Of a stretch of DNA of 59,339 bases, positions 51,273 to 58,370 are shown one piece after another. The notes beneath the pieces are model-generated. The model was not told the origin of the DNA. It ran no database searches and saw only the letters and a list, made by a program, of their open reading frames with translations. Positions within the stretch are counted from its first letter, which is position 1; every line of letters begins with the position of its first letter. Origin of the DNA: Lachnospiraceae bacterium (GTDB taxonomy: Bacteria; Bacillota; Clostridia; Lachnospirales; Lachnospiraceae); contig JAFWLM010000036.1 of NCBI GenBank assembly GCA_017511045.1, forward strand, positions 1-59,339. The letters run 5' to 3'. Made by a program: the position numbers and the translations under genes.

Positions 51273-52016
51273 TTACTTCTGCTCTTTTTCTTCTTTGACT
51301 CTTTCTGCCTGGCTTTTCTGCAGATAATCAGGAGCTTCCTGGTCTGCAGGCACCGTCATGCCGTGATAGAAGAACAACTGTCCGAGTAAAGCAACAGTAT
51401 CCGCACGCTGGATCATCGCCTCATCCGGAGCATACTGATAATCAAACGTTGCAAGCTGATCGATCTTCTCATGATATTCAAACAGACCGTCTCCCAGGAA
51501 AACGACCGGTGGCGGATTTCCATCCAGACTGGTCAGAAGTTCAAGACGTTCCATCAGCTCTTCGATCGACATCACGCAGGTATCCTGGAAGACCTCAAAA
51601 TCGATCGTATTATCTGCGCGCAGAACAAACGTGAAGATTCCTGTGTATACCGTTCCTCTTCGTGCATCGATCATCGGAACGATAAAACCGGAATGTCCAA
51701 GCAGATTGTATGCCATACCATGAAGCGTCGGGATATGGATCAGCGGCTTGTTTAAAGCCATACCAAGTCCTTTCGCCGTTGCGCTTCCAATTCGAAGACC
51801 GGTAAATGATCCCGGTCCTGCACTGACCGCAATGGCGTCAAGGCTTTCCAGTTTCATTCCTGTCTCTTTCACCAGTTCATCGATCATCGGCATCAGGGTC
51901 TCAGAATGCGTCACCTTGAATTCGCCGACTTTCATCCCCTGCACTTCACCATCTTTTAAAAGTGCAACAGAGGCCAATGGTCCTGATGTTTCAATTCCTA
52001 ATATTCGAATACTCAT
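51273..52016 (-). CDS. tsaB: t6A biosynthesis protein TsaB
   Basis: The 247-residue protein starts with ILGIETSGPLASVALL, like TsaD but without the zinc motif; VSAGPGSFTGLRIGSATAKG is the second typical patch. It dimerises with TsaD. It starts ten bases after tsaE. The C-terminal tail is charged and low complexity. Confidence 0.9.
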   Translation of the reverse strand: MSIRILGIETSGPLASVALLKDGEVQGMKVGEFKVTHSETLMPMIDELVKETGMKLESLDAIAVSAGPGSFTGLRIGSATAKGLGMALNKPLIHIPTLHGMAYNLLGHSGFIVPMIDARRGTVYTGIFTFVLRADNTIDFEVFQDTCVMSIEELMERLELLTSLDGNPPPVVFLGDGLFEYHEKIDQLATFDYQYAPDEAMIQRADTVALLGQLFFYHGMTVPADQEAPDYLQKSQAERVKEEKEQK

Positions 52017-52025
52017 AGTATGTCC

Positions 52026-52445
52026 TTACTCAATCGTGATCTTTCGATAGTCGAATCCTTTTTCCAGATCCTTTTCGATCGTGATGTACTTTGTATGGTC
52101 CGGAAGGATCTCACTGATCTGCTCTCCCCACTCGATCATGCATACACCTTGTCCAAAGGCATATTCATCAAAGCCGATCTCAAACATCTCATCCGGATCT
52201 GCGATACGGTACACATCAAAGTGATACAGGGGAAGTCTTCCTTCCTCATATGTCTGGAGGATCGTAAAGGTCGGGGAACAAATAGGGGTCTCTATACCGA
52301 GCCCCTTTGCCAGACCTGAGGTGAAAACAGTTTTCCCGGTCCCGAGGTCACCGCTCAAGCAATAAACGTCTCCCGGCTTTGCCGATTTTCCTGTTTCCAC
52401 ACCCAGTTCGTATGTGTCTTTTTCTGTCTGTGATTCAAAAACCAT
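52026..52445 (-). CDS. tsaE: t6A biosynthesis ATPase TsaE
   Basis: From the ATG at 52445, overlapping the lysC stop, the protein has 139 residues. The P-loop CLSGDLGTGKTVFTSGLA, SPTFTILQTYEEGRLPLYHFDVYR in two parts, and CMIEWGEQI are all TsaE signatures. It recharges the TsaBD complex. Starts further upstream lie inside lysC. Confidence 0.92.
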   Translation of the reverse strand: MVFESQTEKDTYELGVETGKSAKPGDVYCLSGDLGTGKTVFTSGLAKGLGIETPICSPTFTILQTYEEGRLPLYHFDVYRIADPDEMFEIGFDEYAFGQGVCMIEWGEQISEILPDHTKYITIEKDLEKGFDYRKITIE

Positions 52446-52446
52446 A

Positions 52447-53655
52447 TTAGTCTTCTGCGTTGAAAGCATCATGTACAGCCTTGGCTGCGCGGTCTGCTTC
52501 TTCCTCATCTACAAGAACAGTGATACGGATCTCACTTGTAGAGATCATCTTGATATTGATTCCTGCATTGTAGATTGCTTCAAACATACGGCTTGCAACA
52601 CCGGAGTCTGTCATCATGCCGGCTCCGACGATGGAAACCTTCGCAACATTATCTTCATGAGTGATTTCCTCAAATCCGATCTTGCCTTTTGCTTCTTCCA
52701 AAGTTTTCAGGGCTTCATCCAGGTCTTTGGAATCTACGGTAAAGGAGATATCTTTGGTTCCGTTTCTGCCGATCGACTGCAGAATAATATCAACTACAAT
52801 ATTCTTCTTTCCCAGAACATTGAATACATTAAATGCTGTTCCCGGAACGTCTTGCAGCCCGATCAGGGAAATTCTTGCAGGACTTTTATCAATTGCAACA
52901 CCGCTAACTAATCTTTTCTCCACAGTTAAATCCTCCTTCACAACGGTTCCCGGTGCATCTGTTAAAGATGAACGTACAACCAGTTCCACTCCGTATTTCT
53001 TTGCCATGCCGACACTTCTGTTATGAAGCACCTGTGCTCCAAGTGAGGCAAGGTCTAACATTTCATCATATGTGATCTCATCTAATTTCTTTGCATTCGG
53101 AACGATACGCGGATCGCAGGTATAAACACCATCCACGTCGGTATAGATCTCGCATGCATCTGCATGAAGAGCTGCCGCCAGAGCAACGGCTGTCGTATCT
53201 GATCCGCCGCGGCCCAGAGTCGTTACATCATCGTATTTATTGACGCCCTGGAAGCCGGTTACTAAAACGATTTTTTTGTTATCCAGTTCCGTAAGGATCC
53301 TGTCTCTGTCAATTTTACGAAGCCGTGCATTTCCGTAGACTTTCGTCGTATGCATTGCCACCTGGAATGCATTCAGGGAAATCGCCGGATAACCCATTTC
53401 CATGATTGCCATCGCGCAGAGGCTGACACTGACCTGCTCTCCGGTACTCATCAGCATATCCAGCTCTCTTTTGGAAGGCTTCGATGATATCTTTGACGCA
53501 AGTTCCAGCAGATCATCTGTCGTATCTCCCATTGCGGAAAGAACGACGACTACATCATTTCCTTTTTTGTACTCTTCGACACAACGTCTTGCGACATTCC
53601 GGATGCGATCCGGATCACCGACGGATGTACCTCCGAATTTCTTTACGATCAACAT
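52447..53655 (-). CDS. lysC: Aspartate kinase
   Basis: The 402-residue kinase has VKKFGGTSVGDPDRI at the N-terminus, GFQGVNKYDDVTTLGRGGSD in the middle, and two C-terminal ACT domains (GLQDVPGTAFNVFNVLG; VGAGMMTDSGVASRMFEA) for feedback control by lysine or threonine. It makes aspartyl phosphate for lysine, methionine and threonine. hom lies immediately upstream. Confidence 0.92.
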   Translation of the reverse strand: MLIVKKFGGTSVGDPDRIRNVARRCVEEYKKGNDVVVVLSAMGDTTDDLLELASKISSKPSKRELDMLMSTGEQVSVSLCAMAIMEMGYPAISLNAFQVAMHTTKVYGNARLRKIDRDRILTELDNKKIVLVTGFQGVNKYDDVTTLGRGGSDTTAVALAAALHADACEIYTDVDGVYTCDPRIVPNAKKLDEITYDEMLDLASLGAQVLHNRSVGMAKKYGVELVVRSSLTDAPGTVVKEDLTVEKRLVSGVAIDKSPARISLIGLQDVPGTAFNVFNVLGKKNIVVDIILQSIGRNGTKDISFTVDSKDLDEALKTLEEAKGKIGFEEITHEDNVAKVSIVGAGMMTDSGVASRMFEAIYNAGINIKMISTSEIRITVLVDEEEADRAAKAVHDAFNAED

Positions 53656-53692
53656 AAATCTTTTTCCTGCTTTCTATTTTCTTTTTCTTTGC

Positions 53693-54895
53693 TTATTTTA
53701 CCTGAATAATATTGCGGATATGTTCACGGCCTTTGATGCCAGCATCGAATTCAGCAAACGTCATTTCTTCGGTAACGATCGCATATTCATCCGGATGATC
53801 TTCAAGTGTTAACAGCTGCTCGATCTTAAATGCCGTTTTCATTTCCTCACATTCTGAATCCACACGGACAAAGAACTTGCTCCAGTGAGTTGAATGATCT
53901 TCAAGTACTGCAGGTTCCGCATCCCATTTGATCGGGATGTTCACGTGGAGGTGTTTTACTTCATCGATAATATCAGATACGACTGCGGATGCGGTTGGGA
54001 GTTTTCCTGCACCTGCTCCGTAGAACATCGTATCTCCTAACAGGTTGCCGTGTGTTTCAATGCCGTTCATAACATCATCAACCATGTACAGCATATGTTT
54101 TTTATCGATCATATGCGGTGCAACTTCAGAATAGATCTTTCCGTCAATATTGTAGGTGATACCGAGAAGCTTGATCTTCTTTCCGAGTGCCTTCGCATAT
54201 TTCATATCAACATCTGTGATATTACGGATGCCTTCCGTCGTAATTTCATTAAAATCAACGTTCTTTCCATAGATCAGAGAGGAAAGGATCGCAATCTTTC
54301 TTGCAGCATCAAAGCCGTCAACGTCTGCCGTCGGATCTGCTTCCGCATAGCCAAGAGCCTGTGCCTCTTTTAAGGTCTCTTCATAGGTGCTGCCCTCTTC
54401 ATACATTTTGGTTAAGATGAAGTTGGTCGTTCCGTTTAAGATACCTGTGATGTGGTGGATCGTATCCACGTTTAAAGATCTTAAGATTGGGCGGATGATC
54501 GGAATACCGCCGCCAACACTTGCCTCAAAGAGGAAGTTTAAGCTTTTCTCTCTTGCAAGTGCGATCAGCTCCGGACCGAACTCTGCAACCAGCGCTTTAT
54601 TGGAAGTGCAGACGCTCTTTCCTTTTTCCAGCGCTTCTTTTACAAATTCATAAGCCGGATGGGTGCCACCCATGACCTCAACAACGATATCCACTTCCGG
54701 ATCATTCACGATCACATTGTAATCATGAACCAGTTTGGATTCGATCGGAGATCCCGGGAAATCACGAAGATCCAGTACATATTTGACATTGATCTCCTGT
54801 CCTGCATGATCTTTGATCACTTCCTGGTTTGTATCCAGTGCTTCTACGACACCGGATCCAATCGTTCCATATCCTAATACTGCAATATTGATCAT
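53693..54895 (-). CDS. hom: Homoserine dehydrogenase
   Basis: The 400-residue enzyme has the NAD(P) loop VLGYGTIGSGVVEALD, catalytic region NGTTNFILTKMYEEGSTY with EADPTADVDGFDAARK, and a short C-terminal regulatory part that looks like a degenerate ACT domain. It reduces aspartate semialdehyde to homoserine. Together with lysC it forms the aspartate-family start. Confidence 0.92.
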   Translation of the reverse strand: MINIAVLGYGTIGSGVVEALDTNQEVIKDHAGQEINVKYVLDLRDFPGSPIESKLVHDYNVIVNDPEVDIVVEVMGGTHPAYEFVKEALEKGKSVCTSNKALVAEFGPELIALAREKSLNFLFEASVGGGIPIIRPILRSLNVDTIHHITGILNGTTNFILTKMYEEGSTYEETLKEAQALGYAEADPTADVDGFDAARKIAILSSLIYGKNVDFNEITTEGIRNITDVDMKYAKALGKKIKLLGITYNIDGKIYSEVAPHMIDKKHMLYMVDDVMNGIETHGNLLGDTMFYGAGAGKLPTASAVVSDIIDEVKHLHVNIPIKWDAEPAVLEDHSTHWSKFFVRVDSECEEMKTAFKIEQLLTLEDHPDEYAIVTEEMTFAEFDAGIKGREHIRNIIQVK

Positions 54896-54916
54896 TATTA
54901 TTCCCTCTTTCTCATA

Positions 54917-56029
54917 CTACTTCGTGTTCTTATTGATCCATTTCAGGTATTCATTAATGAAAGCATCAATGTCCCCGTCAAGAACAGCTCCGACATTTCC
55001 GACTTCACATCCGGTCCTTGTGTCTTTTACCAGTGTGTATGGCTGCATGACATAGGAGCGGATCTGGTTGCCCCAGCCGATCTCCGTAACTTCTCCACGG
55101 ATATCAGCCATAGCCTGAGCCTGTTCTTCTTTTTTTCTTAAATACAGCTGGCTTTTCAGCATCTGCATTGCTTTATCTTTATTCTGGAACTGGCTTCTTT
55201 CGTTCTGACACTGTACCACGATCCCCGTCGGAATATGCGTGATACGGATCGCAGAACTGGTCTTGTTGATATGCTGTCCGCCGGCACCGGAACTCCGGTA
55301 AGTATCGATACGGATATCATCATCCGCGATCTCAATATCCAGATCCTCTTCGATATCCGGCATTACATCACAGCTGACAAAACTGGTCTGGCGCTTTCCT
55401 GCCGCATTGAACGGGCTGATCCTTACAAGACGGTGAACGCCTTTTTCGCTCTTCAGCAAGCCATACGCATTCTCACCCGTGATCTGAATCGTAACAGATT
55501 TAATTCCGGCTTCCTCACCTTCACGATAGTCCAGAACTTCATATTTGAAGCCGTGGCGTTCTGCCCAGCGGCAGTACATGCGGTAAAGCATGCTTGCCCA
55601 GTCGCAGCTTTCAGTTCCACCGGCACCTGCATTCAGTGAAAGGATCGCATCGAGATTATCGAACTCTCCGGAAAGCAGTGTGGATACACGATAGTCATCA
55701 TAAGCAGTCTTAAAGGAAGCGAACTCATCTTCCACCTCCTGCGCCAGTTCCTCATCGTTTTCCTCTTCTGCCATCTGAAGCAGCGTGTTCAGATCCTCAA
55801 AGGAGGTATTGATCTTATCAAAGCGCTCGATGTCTCCTTTGAGACTCTTCATCTCTTTCATCAAAGATGCGCTTGTTTTTGAGTCTTCCCAGAAACCAGG
55901 CTGATTCATTAAGCCCTCGATCTCTGCGATCCTGGCATCTTTTTCCTCGCGCGCAAGTGCCCTGCCCAAGTCTTCCATGGGCTCCTTATATTGTCCTAAT
56001 TCATATTTGATTTGATCAAGTAGTACCAT
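54917..56029 (-). CDS. prfB: Peptide chain release factor 2, no frameshift
   Basis: The 370-residue factor has GAGGQHINKTSSAIRITH (GGQ motif) and RISPFNAAGKRQ (SPF anticodon mimic) and reads UGA and UAA. In most bacteria codon 25 CTT is followed by an in-frame TGA and a +1 frameshift. Here codon 25 is also CTT, preceded by AGGGCA, but codon 26 is GCG and no frameshift is needed. There is no Shine-Dalgarno sequence; a TATAAT (56039-56044) lies nine bases before the ATG, so the mRNA may be nearly leaderless. Confidence 0.92.
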   Translation of the reverse strand: MVLLDQIKYELGQYKEPMEDLGRALAREEKDARIAEIEGLMNQPGFWEDSKTSASLMKEMKSLKGDIERFDKINTSFEDLNTLLQMAEEENDEELAQEVEDEFASFKTAYDDYRVSTLLSGEFDNLDAILSLNAGAGGTESCDWASMLYRMYCRWAERHGFKYEVLDYREGEEAGIKSVTIQITGENAYGLLKSEKGVHRLVRISPFNAAGKRQTSFVSCDVMPDIEEDLDIEIADDDIRIDTYRSSGAGGQHINKTSSAIRITHIPTGIVVQCQNERSQFQNKDKAMQMLKSQLYLRKKEEQAQAMADIRGEVTEIGWGNQIRSYVMQPYTLVKDTRTGCEVGNVGAVLDGDIDAFINEYLKWINKNTK

Positions 56030-56038
56030 AACTGCTTG

Positions 56039-56067
56039 ATTATAAACTATCTTTTCTTATTAATAAA
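56039..56067 (-). promoter_or_regulatory. Possible prfB promoter, near-leaderless
   Basis: In minus reading TATAAT (56039-56044) has only a weak -35 (TTTATT, 56062-56067) 17 bases up. The ATG at 56029 is nine bases downstream. Confidence 0.45.
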
Positions 56068-56132
56068 GAAAAATTTTTGACACTCATGCGGGCATTTTTT
56101 CTAATATGCCTCCGACAGTGCATAAAATGAGC

Positions 56133-56290
56133 CAGTTCACAAAATTGCCACCCCTTGTTCTCTATGTTTTAGGAGTGGCAAAAATGTGAATTCATTAAAA
56201 TGTTGCCCGAAAGACTTCTTTTTACTGTTTTTTTCTAAAAAAACAGCTTCCGCAGGGGTGGCAAAAATGTGAACTCCTAAAAAAGTTGCC
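56133..56290. repeat. IS21-end-like composite repeat, copy 2
   Basis: It has the same build as the copy at 9378-9537: inverted half motif 56133-56155, direct motif 56171-56208, direct motif 56254-56290, with the same 15-base hairpin loop and 83-base period. The intervening 45 bases also correspond (an ACTGTTTTTTT/AAAAAAACAG hairpin). It lies between prfB and the tRNA-Leu trailer in a 510-base gap with no gene. Confidence 0.7.
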
Positions 56291-56311
56291 TGTCTCGAGA
56301 AACTCCTTTGC

Positions 56312-56401
56312 TCCTTGTTCAAGTCCTGTCTTTGAACACAGTAAAATGCAAGAGGCATGCCACTGGCATGCCTCTTGCATTTTATGCGGGCGACAGGACT
56401 T
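56312..56401 (-). repeat. 90-bp perfect direct repeat, distal copy with tRNA-Leu 3' fragment
   Basis: These 90 bases are identical to 56468-56557, 156 bases away. In minus reading they begin with the last 17 bases of tRNA-Leu (56385-56401 here), continue with a 17-bp perfect hairpin (GCAAGAGGCATGCC and complement) and end in the anti-T-arm string. The tRNA fragment cannot form a tRNA. Confidence 0.85.
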
Positions 56402-56494
56402 CCACCGGTGCCTTCGGCACCTTTCAGGGCACCGTCAGACTTTTCGCTCCCTATGGAGCTCAAGTCTTCCTTGTTCAAGTCCTGTCTTTGAACA
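56392..56494 (-). repeat. tRNA-linked structured element, Leu copy
   Basis: In minus reading it has hairpin TGTTCAA/TTGAACA, the constant GAACAAGGAAGA, a stem AGACTT/AAGTCT enclosing GCTCC/GGGAGC, CTGACG, a GGTGCC-GAA-GGCACC hairpin, and AAGTCCTGTC. The 14 bases 56473-56486 exactly complement the tRNA-Leu T-arm strand 56548-56561. Its order of parts is the same as in the Ser copy at 47651-47748. Confidence 0.55.
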
Positions 56495-56557
56495 CAGTAA
56501 AATGCAAGAGGCATGCCACTGGCATGCCTCTTGCATTTTATGCGGGCGACAGGACTT
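56468..56557 (-). repeat. 90-bp perfect direct repeat, proximal copy
   Basis: This copy includes the true 3' end of tRNA-Leu (56541-56557), the long perfect hairpin that may end its transcript (TTTTACTG is a weak T-tract), and the anti-T-arm string 56473-56486. It is identical to 56312-56401, so the duplication is recent or kept by conversion. Confidence 0.85.
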
Positions 56558-56620
56558 GAACCTGCACGGTTTCCCACTAGATCCTAAGTCTAGCGCGTCT
56601 GCCAATTCCGCCACGCCCGC
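56541..56620 (-). tRNA. tRNA-Leu (anticodon TAG)
   Basis: The 80-base gene has acceptor GCGGGCG/CGCCCGC with discriminator A, anticodon loop CTTAGGA with TAG for CUA codons, a short variable arm (GTGGGAAACCGTG) and T-arm CAGGTTCAAGTCCTG. CCA is not encoded. It lies 36 bases after the foldase gene and may be read from that transcript. Confidence 0.93.
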
Positions 56621-56656
56621 GTATCAGCACGCCCTGAGACGTGCTTTTTTGCTTAT

Positions 56657-58285
56657 TTATTTCGTTGTAGTCTCTGTTTCTGTTGAAGCTGCTTCACTTG
56701 AGGTTTCTGTCTCGGTCTTCTGATCCACAAACACAACATCATCCTCAAGGGCTTCCATTGCAAGGTCAAACTTAAACTCTAAGTTCTCATACAGATACAG
56801 CCAGGTATCTCCGGACTGGGTTTTAAACTCCTCTACGGTGTAGCGCTCAGAATATCCGTTGCGCGCCATATAAAGAGCGATGGACTGATCCAGTTCCTCA
56901 TCCGTCCAGCTGATCTTTTTATCTTTGATGATCTTATCTACCAGCATGATGGTATCCAGATAATAATGTGCTTCTTCTGTAGCATATGCATTCGCATCCG
57001 TGTAGCCATACATAACAGCATATTCATCCGGAGTCGTTCCGTACATTCCTGCGTAGTAGTCGAGGGAATCCATGGAGTATTGGATCAGCATAGCTTCTGC
57101 TTCTTCATCATAAGAAATAGCCTTTTCTTTGCTCTGGATGTCTTCGAACATTGCAGTATGCAGATAATAATTATAAATATAATCGTGTACATACTCTTCC
57201 AGTTCCTCAACAGTATTTAACTGTTTCTCAAGGTAATTCGAAGAATAGTTCTTTACAAATTCATCTGTCAGTTCCGGAGCAACAGTCTCGGACTTATAGT
57301 TGATGGTAACATCAAATGTTGCCGGCTGTCCTGCAAGAGCTGTACTCTGATAATCTGCAGGGAAGACTACATTGATCGTTTTTGTCTTTCCGATCTCAGC
57401 GCCGATCAGTCCGGATTCAAATCCATCGATCATCATACCGCTTCCGATCGTTAAGGACTGGCCTGTTGCAGTTCCGCCTTCAAAAACTTCTCCGGTAGAC
57501 GCCAGTTTTCCGACATAATCAATGTTCAGCTGGTCGCCTTCTGCAACGATTCCTTCTGTTACCTGTTTCGTTTCAGACTGAGTCTGAAGGATATTGGTGA
57601 TATACTGCTCGACCGTTGCGTCATCGATTGCAACTGCGTCTTTCAGGACTTCGATTTTGGAATAATCCCCAACTTCGATTTTTGCTTTCTGCTTAGGTGT
57701 AAACCAGCCGGATTTATATCCGACAAATGCCAGACACGCAAGTACAATAACTGCGCAGACAACGATTACGATCACGTTTGTCTTATCCAGTTTCTTTTTC
57801 TTTTTGATGATCGGCGGCTCTTTTACGGATGCACTTTTCTTTTCGGTATCCGCAATTACTTCCTCTTTTTCGATTTCTGCATCAAGTGCTTCCTCAGCAG
57901 CCTTTTCTTCTTCAATCTCTGCTTCTTCGACTGCGGAACCGGCAGCTAAAATATCAGCACCGATCTCTGCTGCATTTGCGCTGATCTCCTCAGCCGCAGC
58001 ACTGCCTTCTGCAACTTCAGCAATGTGCTCTTCCGCGATCTCCTCAGCTGCTTCTGCTGTATTGGCGATTTCTTCAGAAGTAACTTCTTCTGCTGTTTCT
58101 TCTGCAGCGATCGCTTTTTCTACAGCCTCTCTCTCAGCAATTTCTGCTGCCTCATCTGCCTTTTCCTGAGCAACTGCAATGTCTGCTGCGATTTCTTCCG
58201 CTTCAACAACAGCATCTTCTACTTTTGGCTCAACCTGTTCGCCGGCAGCTTCAGCAAGTTCATCTAACTTCTTGTTTTCGTCCAT
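56657..58285 (-). CDS. Membrane-anchored trigger-factor-like FKBP peptidyl-prolyl isomerase
   Basis: The 542-residue protein begins with about 150 residues of Glu/Ala-rich, strongly acidic and probably helical sequence, then a Lys run and one membrane helix (residues ~171-190). Outside follow an FKBP domain (LNIDYVGKLASTGEVFEGG, IDGFESGLIGAEIGKTKTI) and a helical trigger-factor C-terminal-like region, with a Thr/Glu tail. There is no ribosome-binding domain of true trigger factor. It likely folds secreted proteins at the outer membrane surface; the acidic cytosolic arm has no known role. GAGGTTATATAG precedes the start. Confidence 0.8.
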   Translation of the reverse strand: MDENKKLDELAEAAGEQVEPKVEDAVVEAEEIAADIAVAQEKADEAAEIAEREAVEKAIAAEETAEEVTSEEIANTAEAAEEIAEEHIAEVAEGSAAAEEISANAAEIGADILAAGSAVEEAEIEEEKAAEEALDAEIEKEEVIADTEKKSASVKEPPIIKKKKKLDKTNVIVIVVCAVIVLACLAFVGYKSGWFTPKQKAKIEVGDYSKIEVLKDAVAIDDATVEQYITNILQTQSETKQVTEGIVAEGDQLNIDYVGKLASTGEVFEGGTATGQSLTIGSGMMIDGFESGLIGAEIGKTKTINVVFPADYQSTALAGQPATFDVTINYKSETVAPELTDEFVKNYSSNYLEKQLNTVEELEEYVHDYIYNYYLHTAMFEDIQSKEKAISYDEEAEAMLIQYSMDSLDYYAGMYGTTPDEYAVMYGYTDANAYATEEAHYYLDTIMLVDKIIKDKKISWTDEELDQSIALYMARNGYSERYTVEEFKTQSGDTWLYLYENLEFKFDLAMEALEDDVVFVDQKTETETSSEAASTETETTTK

Positions 58286-58370
58286 CTATATAACCTCATT
58301 TCATTGAAATCTATTTAAAAACGCACAACTGCGAATTTTACCACATCATTGATTATTAGAAAAGCATTAA

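Noticed and set aside
56137-56577. A 146-codon open frame on the minus strand across the tRNA-Leu trailer
   Set aside because: Its product is a translation of the tRNA 3' end, the 90-bp direct repeat (appearing twice) and the IS21-end-like repeat; no family match or start signal.
56312-56620. Prophage or integrative element attachment site at tRNA-Leu
   Set aside because: A 17-base tRNA end is duplicated only 156 bases away with no integrase or cargo; tandem duplication explains it better.
56626-56651. GCACG/CGTGC hairpin followed by T6 on the plus strand
   Set aside because: No plus-strand gene precedes it; for the minus-strand foldase gene the T-tract is on the wrong side, so I did not call a terminator.
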